DNA of 61,058 nucleotides from Deltaproteobacteria bacterium. GTDB lineage: Bacteria; Myxococcota_A; UBA796; SXON01. The notes under the pieces are model-generated. The model was not told where the DNA came from, ran no database searches, and worked only from the letters and a program-made list of their open reading frames with translations. Location: contig CANKTH010000017.1 in NCBI GenBank assembly GCA_947486185.1, positions 1 to 61,058 of the forward strand, given 5' to 3'. Position numbers and translations under genes: made by a program. Below, in pieces: positions 42,800-52,082 of this stretch (its first letter is position 1; each line of letters starts with the position of its first letter).

Positions 42800-44661
42800 G
42801 CGCCCGCGACACGCTGCTCGTCGGCGCCGCCAACCTGCTCAACCGGGTCACGGGACTCGTACGCGAGGTGGCGTTCACGGCGCTTTTCGGCGCTGGGCAG
42901 GTGTCGGATGCGTTCAACGCCGCCTTCCGAATCGGTCAGCTCTTTCGGGAGCTCCTCGTCGAGGGCACGTTGCACAACGCCTTCGTGCCGGCCTTCTCTC
43001 AGGCGCAGGAGCGAGGCGGCGCGCGGGGCGCGGTGGAGCTCGCGAACGCCTTTCTCGGCCTTCTCCTCCTCGTATTGGGCGCTGTCACCCTGGTGTTCTT
43101 CTTCGGCGCCGAGCTCTGGGTCCGGCTCATCGCCAACGAGTTCACCGCAGATGCCGAGAAGTTCGCGCTGACCGCCTCGCTGACCCGGTGGCTCTCGCCC
43201 TTCCTCATCGGACTTTCGATCGCGGGCTTCATGGGAGCGATCCTCAACGTTCGCGGCCGTTTCGTGCTCCCCGCCCTCTCCCAGAGCGTGCTCAACCTCC
43301 TGGTCCTGGCCGCCTGCGTGTGGCACGCCGAGTTCGAACGTTGGACCGGCATGAACGCGATTTTTGGCGTCGCGTTGGCGACGACGGCCTCGGGTTTTGT
43401 ACAAGTGGCCCTCGTCTCTCCGAGCTTGTGGCGAGACGGCTTCCGTTTTGTGCCGACCTTCCGCGGGCACCCTGCGCTCGGGCGGATGATGACCGTGATC
43501 GGCCCGTCGATGGTGGCGATTTCGGCGGTGCAGGTCAATGTGCTGATCGAGAGCCAGTGGGCGGCGAGTTTTGGCGACGGCCCGCTCACCTGGCTCTACC
43601 TCTCGTTCCGGCTCGTCCAGATCCCCTTCACCGTCGTGGCGGGGAGCGTCGCTATCACAGCGTTGGCGGCCCTCTCTCTCGCGGAGGCGCGCCAGGATCG
43701 CGAGGGCTTCGCGGCAGGCCTGGGGAGCGCCATCCGTCTGAATTCCTTCCTCGTGCTGCCCACCGTGGTGCTCTGCGTGGTGGTCCCGGAGCCTCTCACG
43801 CAACTGTTGTTTGAACGCGGGAATTTCACGGCGACCGACACCGCGGCCACCGCGACGATGCTCAGGATGTACGGCTTCGGCATCGCCGGCCTCTGTTTCT
43901 ACCGACTCGCCGTGCCGGTGTTTTTCGTGTTGAACAACACCCGTTTTCCCACGATGATGACCTTGATCGCGGTGGCGGTCAAGGTGCCGGTGATCCTGCT
44001 CCTGACCCGCGGTCTGGGGCTGGGGGTCGAGGCGCTGCCGCTGTCCCACGCGTTGACCGCGAGCGGGGAGGCGCTCGCGCTGCTCTGGGGCTTGTGGGAC
44101 CGGCTGCCGGATCGACGGGTGCTCCTGGGCGCCCACCTGCGTATGGTCGCCGCCGCCGTCGTGATGACCGGAGTCGTGGCGTTGGGCGCACCCGTTCTCC
44201 ATATCGTGCCCCTGTGCGTCGCGGGTGGGGCGGCCTACGTCGGGGTGGCGTTCGCGCTCGGGCTACCCGAGGTGCGTCAGATCATCTTCCGCGGTAAAGG
44301 TGGGCTTCCGCCAACGGTAGACGATGAGACCCGCGCCGCTCTGGTCAGCCTCGCGGCGGACACCGGCCGCCGCCACCATGAGGGCTTGTGGATCGCCACC
44401 GTGGAGGAGCCTGAGGGTTCGAGCGTGATGGTCTCGTGGCGCATGCAGGCGCGCGAGGGGCGGCTGGAGCTTCGGGAGACGCCGCTCGCCGCGGCGGAGC
44501 TCCACGCGGCCGTGGTCGTGCCCGGACCGCTGCGGGCGATCCTCCGGCCCGGTCGCCCGCCGACCCTCCGGGGTGTTGAGGTAGGAAGCCTGGTATGGGC
44601 CGCCGAGGTGGATCAGGTGGTGCCCGGACCCTGTCCGGGCCCTCGGGTGGGTGTTTCGTGA
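42796..44661 (+). CDS. murJ: Lipid II flippase MurJ (MviN) with C-terminal extension
   Basis: A 621-residue membrane protein from ATG 42796. SARDTLLVGAANLLNRVTGL, VREVAFTALFGAGQVSDAFN, AAFRIGQLFRELLVEGTLHN and AFVPAFSQ form the conserved MurJ N terminus, including the Arg-rich cavity residues and the RRLLAEGA-like segment (here FRELLVEGT). About 13-14 transmembrane segments continue to residue ~500 (for example VQIPFTVVAGSVAITALAAL; RLAVPVFFVLNNTRFPTMMT). The final ~120 residues (from about KGGLPPTVDDETRAALVSLA) are soluble, not part of the usual MurJ, and include a beta-rich stretch (SSVMVSWRMQAREGRLELRE). It flips lipid II for peptidoglycan synthesis. Its stop overlaps the next start (GTGA). 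Confidence 0.94.
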   Translation: MSARDTLLVGAANLLNRVTGLVREVAFTALFGAGQVSDAFNAAFRIGQLFRELLVEGTLHNAFVPAFSQAQERGGARGAVELANAFLGLLLLVLGAVTLVFFFGAELWVRLIANEFTADAEKFALTASLTRWLSPFLIGLSIAGFMGAILNVRGRFVLPALSQSVLNLLVLAACVWHAEFERWTGMNAIFGVALATTASGFVQVALVSPSLWRDGFRFVPTFRGHPALGRMMTVIGPSMVAISAVQVNVLIESQWAASFGDGPLTWLYLSFRLVQIPFTVVAGSVAITALAALSLAEARQDREGFAAGLGSAIRLNSFLVLPTVVLCVVVPEPLTQLLFERGNFTATDTAATATMLRMYGFGIAGLCFYRLAVPVFFVLNNTRFPTMMTLIAVAVKVPVILLLTRGLGLGVEALPLSHALTASGEALALLWGLWDRLPDRRVLLGAHLRMVAAAVVMTGVVALGAPVLHIVPLCVAGGAAYVGVAFALGLPEVRQIIFRGKGGLPPTVDDETRAALVSLAADTGRRHHEGLWIATVEEPEGSSVMVSWRMQAREGRLELRETPLAAAELHAAVVVPGPLRAILRPGRPPTLRGVEVGSLVWAAEVDQVVPGPCPGPRVGVS

Positions 44662-45617
44662 GCCTCTCCGAGGTCCGCGAGCGGATCCGGAGCGGGCAGT
44701 ACGAAATAGCCGCCGAAGAGGCGGAGAAGTTGAGTCGGACTGCCCCCGGACCGGGTGTGGTGACTGAGTGGGCGCGTGCGCTCCTTCGCGGGGGCCGGCT
44801 CGACGACGCGGCGACAGTCGGCGCGCGGGCGGCCGCCGATGGTCCGGATGGCGCGCTCGTGTGGGTCGACATCCTCCTCGCACGCGGCGCGGTGGCGGAG
44901 GCATGGGTTGGGGCCGAAGCGTGTGTCGCATCGGCCGTCGCGTCGGGCTCGGCGGCGGAGGCCGCTAAAGCCCGGTGCCGTTGGGCGAGCGTCCTGATCT
45001 CCCGCGGGGAGCTGCACCAGGCGCTCGGAGAGGTCGAGGGGGCGCTGCGGTCCGCGGAAGAGGCCGGTGACACCTTGGATTGGGACGAGCGGATGGGTAT
45101 ACGATCCACACACGCCGAGGCTCTGCTTCGTCTGGAGTGTTGGCAGGAAGCCCGCGCGGTCTGGCGTACCCTTCGCGCCGAGGCGCGCGCCCGGCTGCCC
45201 GACGGGCACCCGGAGCTCGCGACGTTGGACGATCACCTTGGGCTTTGCCTGTGTCGTCTTGGTGAGCCGCTGCGGGCGCTGCGGCTTCACGAGGCCGCGG
45301 CCAGGAGCTGGGCACACCGCGGCCCGGCTCACCCAGGACGTTCGGCGAACCTCCATCATCAGGGGCAGGCCCTGCGTCGGCTCGGTCGGCTCCGTGACGC
45401 GGCCGAGCGGCTCGCGGAGGCGGCCCGCTTGACCGAGCGGCTTGTCGGGCGCGGTCACCCCGATCTCTGGATCAGCCGGTTCGAGCTGGGTCGGGTGCTC
45501 TTCGATCTCGGCGAGGTGGGGGAGGGGGTGGCCATGATGGAGGAGGCGCGCGAGGTGCTGACGCGAACCCTGGGTCCGCTCCACCCCACCGTCTCGCGGA
45601 TGGCCGCGTTGCTCTGA
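44658..45617 (+). CDS. TPR-repeat protein
   Basis: A 319-residue protein from GTG 44658, overlapping the murJ stop (GTGA). It is composed of TPR/SEL-like helices: IRSGQYEIAAEEAEKLSRTA, ARALLRGGRLDDAATVGARA, VSARGAVAEAW-type units, STHAEALLRLECWQEARAVW, and kinesin-light-chain-like repeats toward the C terminus (DDHLGLCLCRLGEPLRALRL; HHQGQALRRLGRLRDAAERL; FELGRVLFDLGEVGEGVAMM), with characteristic H-P/G-x-L-A/T phases (LGPLHPTVSRMA). No signal peptide, so it is probably cytoplasmic. Its translational coupling with murJ suggests a partner role in envelope biogenesis, by inference only. Confidence 0.85.
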   Translation: MSLSEVRERIRSGQYEIAAEEAEKLSRTAPGPGVVTEWARALLRGGRLDDAATVGARAAADGPDGALVWVDILLARGAVAEAWVGAEACVASAVASGSAAEAAKARCRWASVLISRGELHQALGEVEGALRSAEEAGDTLDWDERMGIRSTHAEALLRLECWQEARAVWRTLRAEARARLPDGHPELATLDDHLGLCLCRLGEPLRALRLHEAAARSWAHRGPAHPGRSANLHHQGQALRRLGRLRDAAERLAEAARLTERLVGRGHPDLWISRFELGRVLFDLGEVGEGVAMMEEAREVLTRTLGPLHPTVSRMAALL

Positions 45618-45740
45618 GCGGGGGTGAACCGCGTCCATCTTCGACTGCGACCCCTGTGCTCGCACCCGCGGGCCTCTCGCGAGATCGTCCGCTTTCGCCT
45701 TTCCCGTGATTCGGGTTAGGGCGCGGGGGCCGGAGGATCC

Positions 45741-46901
45741 TTGGCCGAAGCCGCGCGTAAGCACCTGCTCATCGTCGACGACGAGCCCGTCATCCTTCAG
45801 ATCCTGCGTGCCGTGTTCGAGGATGAGCCCTACGAGCTCTCGCTCGCGGCGACCGGGCGTGAAGCGGCGGCGATCCTACGAGACAGCCACGTGGACGTGC
45901 TGTTGTCGGACAAGAACCTCCCCGACGTGAACGGGATCGAGCTCTTGAGGTTGGCCAAGGAGCGGGACGCGCTGACGGAGGTGATCATCATCACCGGCTA
46001 CCCGACGCTCGAGACCGCGTTGACCGCGATTGAGTACGATGTATTTGACTACGTCCTCAAGCCGCTGAACAACGTCTTCGACATCCGGCGCAAGGTCCGG
46101 CAGGCTTTGGCCAAGCAGGACATCGCGCTCGAGAATCGTCGGCTGATCCGTGAGCTTCAGGACAAGAACGCGGCGTTGGAGGCTGCGCTCGAGGAGACCC
46201 GATCCTTACAGGCCGAGCTGATCCAATCGGAGAAGCTCGCCGGAATCGGCACCCTGGCCGCGGGGATCGCCCACGAGGTGAGCTCGCCGCTTTTTGGGGT
46301 GATGGGGCTGGCCGAGGCGATCGCGGACGAGGGCGACCTCGCTCTGGTGCAGGGCTATGCGCGCGACATCGTCGAGTATTGCCGTCAAATCCGCGATATC
46401 GTGATGGAGCTCTCCTCGTATTCGCGCCCGGCGGCCCAGGAGTACCTCACCACCGTGGACCTCGCGAGGGTCGTGCTCGACGCGCTCAAGCTTGTCGAAC
46501 GTTCGGCGCCGTGCGGCGGCGTGCGGTTTGAGGCGGATCTGCCGCAAGGGCTCTACCTCAACGCGCGCACCAATGAGATGCAGCAGGTGTTCGTCAACTT
46601 GATCAAGAACGCCGTGGAGGCGGTCAATGAGCACCGTGGGGGCGGCGTGGTGCGGGTGGCCGCGGCACAGAACGACAGCCACACCTGGGTGACCGTCGCG
46701 GATGATGGCCCCGGGATCCCCGACGATCGTCTCCGTATGCTCTTCGACCCCTTCTACACGACGAAGCCGCCCGGAAAGGGTACGGGGCTTGGGCTCAATA
46801 TCGTGTGGCGCATCGTGACGAAGTACCGCGGTGTCATCACCGTTCAGAGCCGGTTGAACGAAGGCGCGGTCTTCGAGGTCCGTTTCCCCGTCGAGCGCTG
46901 A
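45741..46901 (+). CDS. Receiver-histidine kinase hybrid (REC-HisKA-HATPase)
   Basis: A 386-residue cytoplasmic protein. TTG 45741 follows a GGAGG ribosome-binding site and begins MAEAARKHLLIVDDEP. The receiver has acidic pair DDE, phospho-acceptor Asp57 in LLSDKNLPDVNG, TGY near 89-91 and the lysine in DYVLKPL. A coiled linker (LIRELQDKNAALEAALEETR) precedes HisKA with His178 in AAGIAHEVSSPL, then HATPase_c with N box FVNLIKNAVEAVNEH, DDGPGIPDD, FDPFYTTKPPGKGTGLGLNI. No transmembrane segment. The missing DNA-binding output suggests it passes phosphate on to another protein or acts as a sensor of another phosphorelay. It starts an operon with a second kinase 3 bp downstream. Confidence 0.95.
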   Translation: MAEAARKHLLIVDDEPVILQILRAVFEDEPYELSLAATGREAAAILRDSHVDVLLSDKNLPDVNGIELLRLAKERDALTEVIIITGYPTLETALTAIEYDVFDYVLKPLNNVFDIRRKVRQALAKQDIALENRRLIRELQDKNAALEAALEETRSLQAELIQSEKLAGIGTLAAGIAHEVSSPLFGVMGLAEAIADEGDLALVQGYARDIVEYCRQIRDIVMELSSYSRPAAQEYLTTVDLARVVLDALKLVERSAPCGGVRFEADLPQGLYLNARTNEMQQVFVNLIKNAVEAVNEHRGGGVVRVAAAQNDSHTWVTVADDGPGIPDDRLRMLFDPFYTTKPPGKGTGLGLNIVWRIVTKYRGVITVQSRLNEGAVFEVRFPVER

Positions 46902-46904
46902 GCG

Positions 46905-48767
46905 ATGCGGCTCGGTCCTCGAATTGTACTTTATATAGCCCTTACCTGCATTTTGCCCCTGCTGGGCCTCGCCGTGATCGCTGAGCGCGTCGCGCGGCTA
47001 CGGATCGAGCAGCGCCTGACCGAGCTCCAAGTGGAGTCGGCGCGCCTCCTGGCCGCCGATCTCGTACGAAGCCTGGATGACCAGAAGCGCCTGCTCATCC
47101 TTCAACTCTCCAGCTTCCGACTGGAGACGGCCTCGGATCCCGCACGCGCGGGCTTCCTGGCCCTCACCTGCCGACTCCTGCCCGACCTCCGCGCGGTAGC
47201 CCTCCTGGATCCAAGCGGATCGGAGCTGGTCGCGCCGCTCGGCTGTGGGGGTGACGCGCCTCCGGGTTGGACCGACCGTGCCCCGCTCGGCGGGAGCCAG
47301 GGCACGAGCCGGGTCGGCGCGCCGGTGCTTGAAGCCGGTGGGGTGTGGGTGCCGATGACGGTGAGCTCGCCCAGCGAGCCCGGCGTCACGCTCGCGGTAA
47401 TGCTTGATCTCTCGGGTTTGGAAGAACAGATTGGCGATAACCTCACGGATGGCCGGGAGGTCGCGGTGCTGGGGCCGGGCGGCGAGGTGCTCACGCGCGC
47501 TGGCGAGCCGGGGCTGGTGGAGCCGGAGCGTTATCGCGCGCTCTTGTCGACGGGCCTCGCCGACCTGCGCTACGAGAGCGAGGATGGCGCTTTCGTGGTC
47601 GCCGCCACAGCGGGGGTGGCGGATTACGGATGGGTCGTGGCGGTGGCCGAACGCGCCGACGCATCAGACGCTGCGAGCGCAGATCTTCGGGCACGTACCT
47701 GGTTCATCTGTGGGATCGCTCTCGCGTGTGCAACCGCGATGGGGGTGTTCTTCACCCGCTCGGTGGTGCATCCGGTGCTGCGCCTGCGTCGCGCGGCCCA
47801 GCGGCTCGGAGCGGGCGATCTCGGCACCCGGGTCGCCGTGACGGGGCGCGACGAAGTCGCCGAGCTCTCCGTCGCCTTCAACCAGATGGCGGAGTCGCTC
47901 GAGCGCCACGCGTCCGAGATCGATGCGAAAAACCGGCAAATCGAGAGTTTCAACTCAGAGCTTCAGGCGCGCGTGGAGCGCCGCACGGCCCAACTCAAAG
48001 AGGCCCAGAGTCGCCTGGTCAGCTCCGGGCAGCTCGCCGCGGTCGCCGAGATCGCGTCCGGAGTGGCGCACGAGCTCAACAACCCGCTCGCGGGTATCCT
48101 GGGCGTGGTGCAGATCGTCGCGGCCCGCCGTGGCGGCACCGCCGACGAGGCCCTCCTCCGCTCGGCGGAGGAGCAGGCATTTCGGTGTAAGGAGATCGTA
48201 GCCGTCCTCCTGCGTTTTGCGGATCCCGAACCCACTCGTACACGAGCGCCCTTGGACCTCGGCGCGCTGCTCACCGAGGTGCTGGGCCTGATGGCGCCGG
48301 CCTTGAGGCAGCGGGGGGTCAGCGTGAGCCAGGAGATCGCGACCGGCCTTTTGGTCGTCGGCGAGCAGGCGAGCCTGGGTCGCGCGTTGAGCCAGCTGCT
48401 CTCTTCGGTCCGTGCGCTGGCTGCGCCGGGCGCCTCGCTGAAGATCCGGGCGCTACGCCGATCACGACTCGTATCGGCCGACGGAGCCACCGGCCCGGTG
48501 GTCGCCCCAGACGACCGAGTGACCGAACCACCCGCGCGCTTCCCCGCCGAGGCCGGCGGGTCGTCCATGCGGATCCCGGTTAAGGAAGTGGTCGTGCTGC
48601 TCTACCTCAGCGACGCCCTGGAGGGCAACGACGACTGGCGCGCCGCGGGTATGGGCCTGTGGGTGGCGCGTCGTGTGTTCCAGGAGCACGCGGCGGAGCT
48701 CTCGGATCTGCCGGTGCAAGGTCGCGGCCGGTCCTGGCAGCTCGCTTTTGTCGATCCGGCGGTCTGA
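46905..48767 (+). CDS. Membrane sensor histidine kinase with HAMP and degenerate ATPase domain
   Basis: A 620-residue protein from ATG 46905, 3 bp after the upstream kinase. TM1 (IVLYIALTCILPLLGLAVIA) and TM2 (TWFICGIALACATAMGVFF) bracket an extracytoplasmic Cache-like domain of ~240 residues. HAMP follows (RSVVHPVLRLRRAAQRLGAG; EVAELSVAFNQMAESLERHA), then a coiled coil and HisKA with His389 in SGVAHELNNPLAGI. The ATPase region is abnormal: the N box reads RALSQLLSSVRALAAPG without the essential Asn, the D-x-G-x-G box is not found, and only a G2-like GMGLWVARRVFQEHA remains near the end. It may be a pseudokinase that needs the neighbouring kinases to be phosphorylated. It abuts the FecR gene start directly. 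Confidence 0.9.
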   Translation: MRLGPRIVLYIALTCILPLLGLAVIAERVARLRIEQRLTELQVESARLLAADLVRSLDDQKRLLILQLSSFRLETASDPARAGFLALTCRLLPDLRAVALLDPSGSELVAPLGCGGDAPPGWTDRAPLGGSQGTSRVGAPVLEAGGVWVPMTVSSPSEPGVTLAVMLDLSGLEEQIGDNLTDGREVAVLGPGGEVLTRAGEPGLVEPERYRALLSTGLADLRYESEDGAFVVAATAGVADYGWVVAVAERADASDAASADLRARTWFICGIALACATAMGVFFTRSVVHPVLRLRRAAQRLGAGDLGTRVAVTGRDEVAELSVAFNQMAESLERHASEIDAKNRQIESFNSELQARVERRTAQLKEAQSRLVSSGQLAAVAEIASGVAHELNNPLAGILGVVQIVAARRGGTADEALLRSAEEQAFRCKEIVAVLLRFADPEPTRTRAPLDLGALLTEVLGLMAPALRQRGVSVSQEIATGLLVVGEQASLGRALSQLLSSVRALAAPGASLKIRALRRSRLVSADGATGPVVAPDDRVTEPPARFPAEAGGSSMRIPVKEVVVLLYLSDALEGNDDWRAAGMGLWVARRVFQEHAAELSDLPVQGRGRSWQLAFVDPAV

Positions 48768-49622
48768 ATGCGCGGCGAGCTTTTCGCGGTGCTGACGTTG
48801 TTGCTCATCCTGGGCGCGGGCTGGCTTGCTTATGTCTGGGTCTTCGAGCGCGCGGGGGATGCGGATCTCCTGGTTCAAAGCGTGATTGGTGACGTTCAGC
48901 ACGCGCGGGCTGACGGCCGCGTATCGCAGGCCCAGGAGGGTGAGGCGCTCGAGCGCGAGGACCGAATTCGCGCGGGGGGCGACGGGCAGGCGGTGCTGGC
49001 TTTTGGGCCTCAGATGCGGGTCACGGTCACGCCGGGGTCCGAGGTCGTGGTTGTGGACGTCACCGCAGAGGGCGTGCGCCTGGACCTCGAGGGGGGCGAG
49101 GTGCAGGCGACGGTGCGGCCCGGCGGGGGCACCCTGGGTATTGGCGCGGAAGGGCGGCTGTTTGAGATGGAGGACGCCGATCTCCGGATGATTCGCGCCG
49201 ATGACGGCACGGTGGCCGTTGAGAGCCTTCGAGGTAACGTGCGTTTTGGGGTGGAGGGCGCGACCCAGGAGCTACACGCGGGCGAGCGGGTGGTGGCCCC
49301 GCGCGGGCGGCCCCCCCTGCCCCCGTCGTCCTCGGAGGAGCTGCTGCTCCAGGTTCAATGGCCGAGCCGCCGCTCCCGCTCGGAGCGGGCGACCATCTCC
49401 GGTCGAACCGAGCCTGGGGCGAGCGTCCGAGTGGGTGGTCCGGGCGAGTGGGTGACGGTGCGCGCAGCGGAAGATGGTAGCTTCGCCGCGGAGACACCGC
49501 TCGCGGAGGGGGTCAACGAGGTCCGTGTCGAGGCGACGTCCGTGCTCGGTAATGTCGGCCGCTCCTCCGGCACCCTGGAGCGCGACACGACGGCGCCGGT
49601 GGTAGGCGTGGAGATCCGCTGA
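48768..49622 (+). CDS. FecR-domain membrane protein with C-terminal Ig-like domain
   Basis: A 284-residue protein starting at the base after the kinase stop. One N-terminal transmembrane helix (LFAVLTLLLILGAGWLAYVW) is followed by a FecR-type domain (about 35-180): GDVQHARADGRVSQAQEGEA, LEREDRIRAGGDGQAVLAFG, VRLDLEGGEVQATVRP and VAVESLRGNVRFGVEGATQE, GERVVAPRG. A short Pro/Ser linker leads to a Big/glucodextranase-type Ig domain (SERATISGRTEPGASVRVGG, FAAETPLAEGVNEVRVEATS, ending RDTTAP). In classical cell-surface signalling FecR inhibits a sigma factor, but none is encoded nearby; here the partner may be the preceding kinase. Confidence 0.88.
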   Translation: MRGELFAVLTLLLILGAGWLAYVWVFERAGDADLLVQSVIGDVQHARADGRVSQAQEGEALEREDRIRAGGDGQAVLAFGPQMRVTVTPGSEVVVVDVTAEGVRLDLEGGEVQATVRPGGGTLGIGAEGRLFEMEDADLRMIRADDGTVAVESLRGNVRFGVEGATQELHAGERVVAPRGRPPLPPSSSEELLLQVQWPSRRSRSERATISGRTEPGASVRVGGPGEWVTVRAAEDGSFAAETPLAEGVNEVRVEATSVLGNVGRSSGTLERDTTAPVVGVEIR

Positions 49623-49645
49623 CCGGGCTCGCCGCGGCGGTCTCG

Positions 49646-52069
49646 GTGGCGCTCGCCCTGGAGGTGGGCCTGAACGAGCCTTACGGTCCGCCGGCGCCCG
49701 GGGAGGAGATGCTGCTGGAGGTCGTCGTAGCCGACGGCGCGCGACCCGCACCGGGCCGACAGGTGCAGCTCCTCGCGGACCGCGGCCGAGTCATCGAGTC
49801 GCTCGGTGAATCGGCGCTGGGCAGGTACCACTTCCGTTATCGGGCACCGGCCGTCGGGCCCGACCCGCTGCGAATCGTCGTAGACGGCGTCGCCACGCCG
49901 TGGGAGCTGCCGGTCGTTGCGCCGCCGGAAGCTCGGGTAGAGCCGGCGAAGGAGCTCGACGCCGTCTTGGGAGGGGGCCGGATTGAGCTTCGCTTTGGGC
50001 TCCGCGCGCCGGTAGACCTTGCCGAGCTCGAGCTTCGCGTCACCGAGGGCCGCGTGGAGGCCGCTCGGCTCGAAGCGGGTTTCCTTGTCGTCGAGTTGGT
50101 GCCCGAAGCCAGCCGCCTCGCCCGGCTCCTGGTGGTCGGCGTGGCGGATCGGGGTCGGCCGGGGAGCCTGCCGGCGTATGGGGTGGTCCGCCTCAGGGCG
50201 CGACAGCAGGCCACCATCACCGCCGAGCCGGGGAGTTCGGTCCAGATTCGGCTGGCGGGTCGAAGTTATGGCCCCTTTGTCGCGGATGATTCTGGAAAGG
50301 TCGAGGTGGCGTTCGACGTGCCTCCGGGGGTGGGCGGCTACGAGATCGTGGTGCAGGACGACCTGGGCAATACCCAGCGGGTGCAGAGCCCGCTCCCCGC
50401 GCCCCGTCCCGCGCTGCTGGCGCTGCCGGTTGGACGTACCGGCGTCGAGGGCCTCGTGGTGGGTGTGTGGTCCTCGTCAGGCGCGCCGTGGGCCGGTGCC
50501 GCTCCAGAGTGTCGCGCGGGCGAGGGGCCACGCTCGGCCGCCGCGGAATTGAGCCGTGGTATCTACCGCTTCTCGATCAACTGGGCGCGGCATCCCGTGG
50601 GCGCCGACCTCCCCGTAGCGTGTACGGTGGGGGATCAGGCCAGTTTTGCCCGGGTGCTCGCCCCGGCCGCCCCGCCCGCGCGGGTGGCGCTGGAGCTCTG
50701 GCCCGAGGTGGTGTCGACCGACTTTCCGATCGCGCAGGTACAGGTGGTACTCTTCGACTCTGAGGGAGGGCGGTTGCCTCCCGCCGGGGTCACGGTGCAC
50801 GCATCACCGGGCAGCCTCGTCGTTGAGCCCGCGGGCGGTGCCTGGCGTGCCACGTGGCGGGGCGACGGCAGCGCGGCGACGGAGGCGACCTTTCAGGCGG
50901 AGTACCGCCTTCCCCCGGGCTCTGGCCCCCCCTGGGAGCTCCGGCTGTGGGCAGCGGTGGAGCCAGCGGGTGTGCTGGTGCGCGGCCGAGTCCTCGATTC
51001 GGCGTCGCGACCGCTGGTGGGGGTGGAGGTGGAGCTGCGTCGGGGCGACGGTGTTGGCCCCGTACGGGTCGTCAGCGATGCCGGCGGGTGGGTCTCGGCG
51101 TTGTTACCGCGTAATGGGGTTGCGCTCACAGAGCGTGCGCTGGAAGTCCTGGAGGCCCGCGTAGGCCCGATCGTGCGCCGGCTCGTATTGGTGTCGGGCG
51201 CCGGACCGCTCGCCGTGCCCGACCCGACCACCCCGGATCTCGTAGCGACTGGGCGGCTCGTGATTCAGGCGGGCCGGGTTCGCCAGGTCTATCTTGACGC
51301 GTCTCCGCGGCCGCTGCCGACCGGGGCAGGGGATCAGGGGACCATCTCGGTGCGCCTGCTCGACGACGCGGGCCTGATCGTCGCGGACGAGGTCCCGCGG
51401 ATCCGTGCCTCCGCCGGTACGGTGGGGCCGGTCGAAGCCGGCCCCGACGGCGCGTGGCGCGCGAGTTATCTCCCGCCGGAAGGGGTGAATTCGGGCATCG
51501 TGCAGATCACCGCGGAGAGCGGAGGCGCGGCCGGCTCGACCGACCTGGAGCTCGTGCCGCGACCCGTTCGTGGGAGCGTCGGCATCGTCGGAGGTTGGAC
51601 CACCAATCTCGGCAGCCTCTCGAGTCCCACCTTCGGGCTCGTCACCGACTACCGCGTCCCGCGCGGCAACCGTGCTGCCGGCCCGCGGCTCGGGGTCCAT
51701 GTGTACGAGTTGGAGAATGTCGTCACGAGCGATCTGGGCGACGTCGTCGTCCGTGCCACGGTAATTCCTATAGATATCGGGGTCATGCTGGAGCGTCGAG
51801 GGCCGCGCCGCGTGCTGTCTGTCGGCGCCGCCGGGGTGGTCGCCCCCTTCCGCCTCCAAGTGGACTATGAGGGGATCACCGGCGTTCAAGGCACGGGTGT
51901 CTTCGCTCCCGGCGTACAGATCTTCGGCTCGGGCGCGCTGCGTCTGGGAGGCGCAGAGCTGGTGTTGGAGGGGCGATACCTCCTGCTCACCGCGCCCGCC
52001 GGCGCGGTGCGGTACCAGGGCTCGGTCGGCGGCGCCACGCTGTCCCTGGGTTATCGGCTCCTTTACTGA
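49646..52069 (+). CDS. Large surface protein: Ig-like modules and C-terminal beta-barrel
   Basis: An 807-residue protein from GTG 49646. This start leaves almost no signal; an in-frame CTG at 49619, overlapping the FecR stop (CTGA), would add LTGLAAAVS and give a plausible Sec signal, and no ATG, GTG or TTG is available between the upstream in-frame stop and 49646. The chain consists of beta-sandwich modules, including a CarboxypepD_reg-like repeat (VLVRGRVLDSASRPLVGVEV, about 438) and a Big_1-like one (ISVRLLDDAGLIVADEVPRI, about 565). The last ~165 residues alternate hydrophobic beta strands and end SLGYRLLY, as in outer-membrane barrels. It is probably an outer-membrane adhesin or sensor. 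Co-transcribed with FecR and the giant lipoprotein. Confidence 0.82.
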   Translation: MALALEVGLNEPYGPPAPGEEMLLEVVVADGARPAPGRQVQLLADRGRVIESLGESALGRYHFRYRAPAVGPDPLRIVVDGVATPWELPVVAPPEARVEPAKELDAVLGGGRIELRFGLRAPVDLAELELRVTEGRVEAARLEAGFLVVELVPEASRLARLLVVGVADRGRPGSLPAYGVVRLRARQQATITAEPGSSVQIRLAGRSYGPFVADDSGKVEVAFDVPPGVGGYEIVVQDDLGNTQRVQSPLPAPRPALLALPVGRTGVEGLVVGVWSSSGAPWAGAAPECRAGEGPRSAAAELSRGIYRFSINWARHPVGADLPVACTVGDQASFARVLAPAAPPARVALELWPEVVSTDFPIAQVQVVLFDSEGGRLPPAGVTVHASPGSLVVEPAGGAWRATWRGDGSAATEATFQAEYRLPPGSGPPWELRLWAAVEPAGVLVRGRVLDSASRPLVGVEVELRRGDGVGPVRVVSDAGGWVSALLPRNGVALTERALEVLEARVGPIVRRLVLVSGAGPLAVPDPTTPDLVATGRLVIQAGRVRQVYLDASPRPLPTGAGDQGTISVRLLDDAGLIVADEVPRIRASAGTVGPVEAGPDGAWRASYLPPEGVNSGIVQITAESGGAAGSTDLELVPRPVRGSVGIVGGWTTNLGSLSSPTFGLVTDYRVPRGNRAAGPRLGVHVYELENVVTSDLGDVVVRATVIPIDIGVMLERRGPRRVLSVGAAGVVAPFRLQVDYEGITGVQGTGVFAPGVQIFGSGALRLGGAELVLEGRYLLLTAPAGAVRYQGSVGGATLSLGYRLLY

Positions 52070-52082
52070 TATACTCCTCCTC

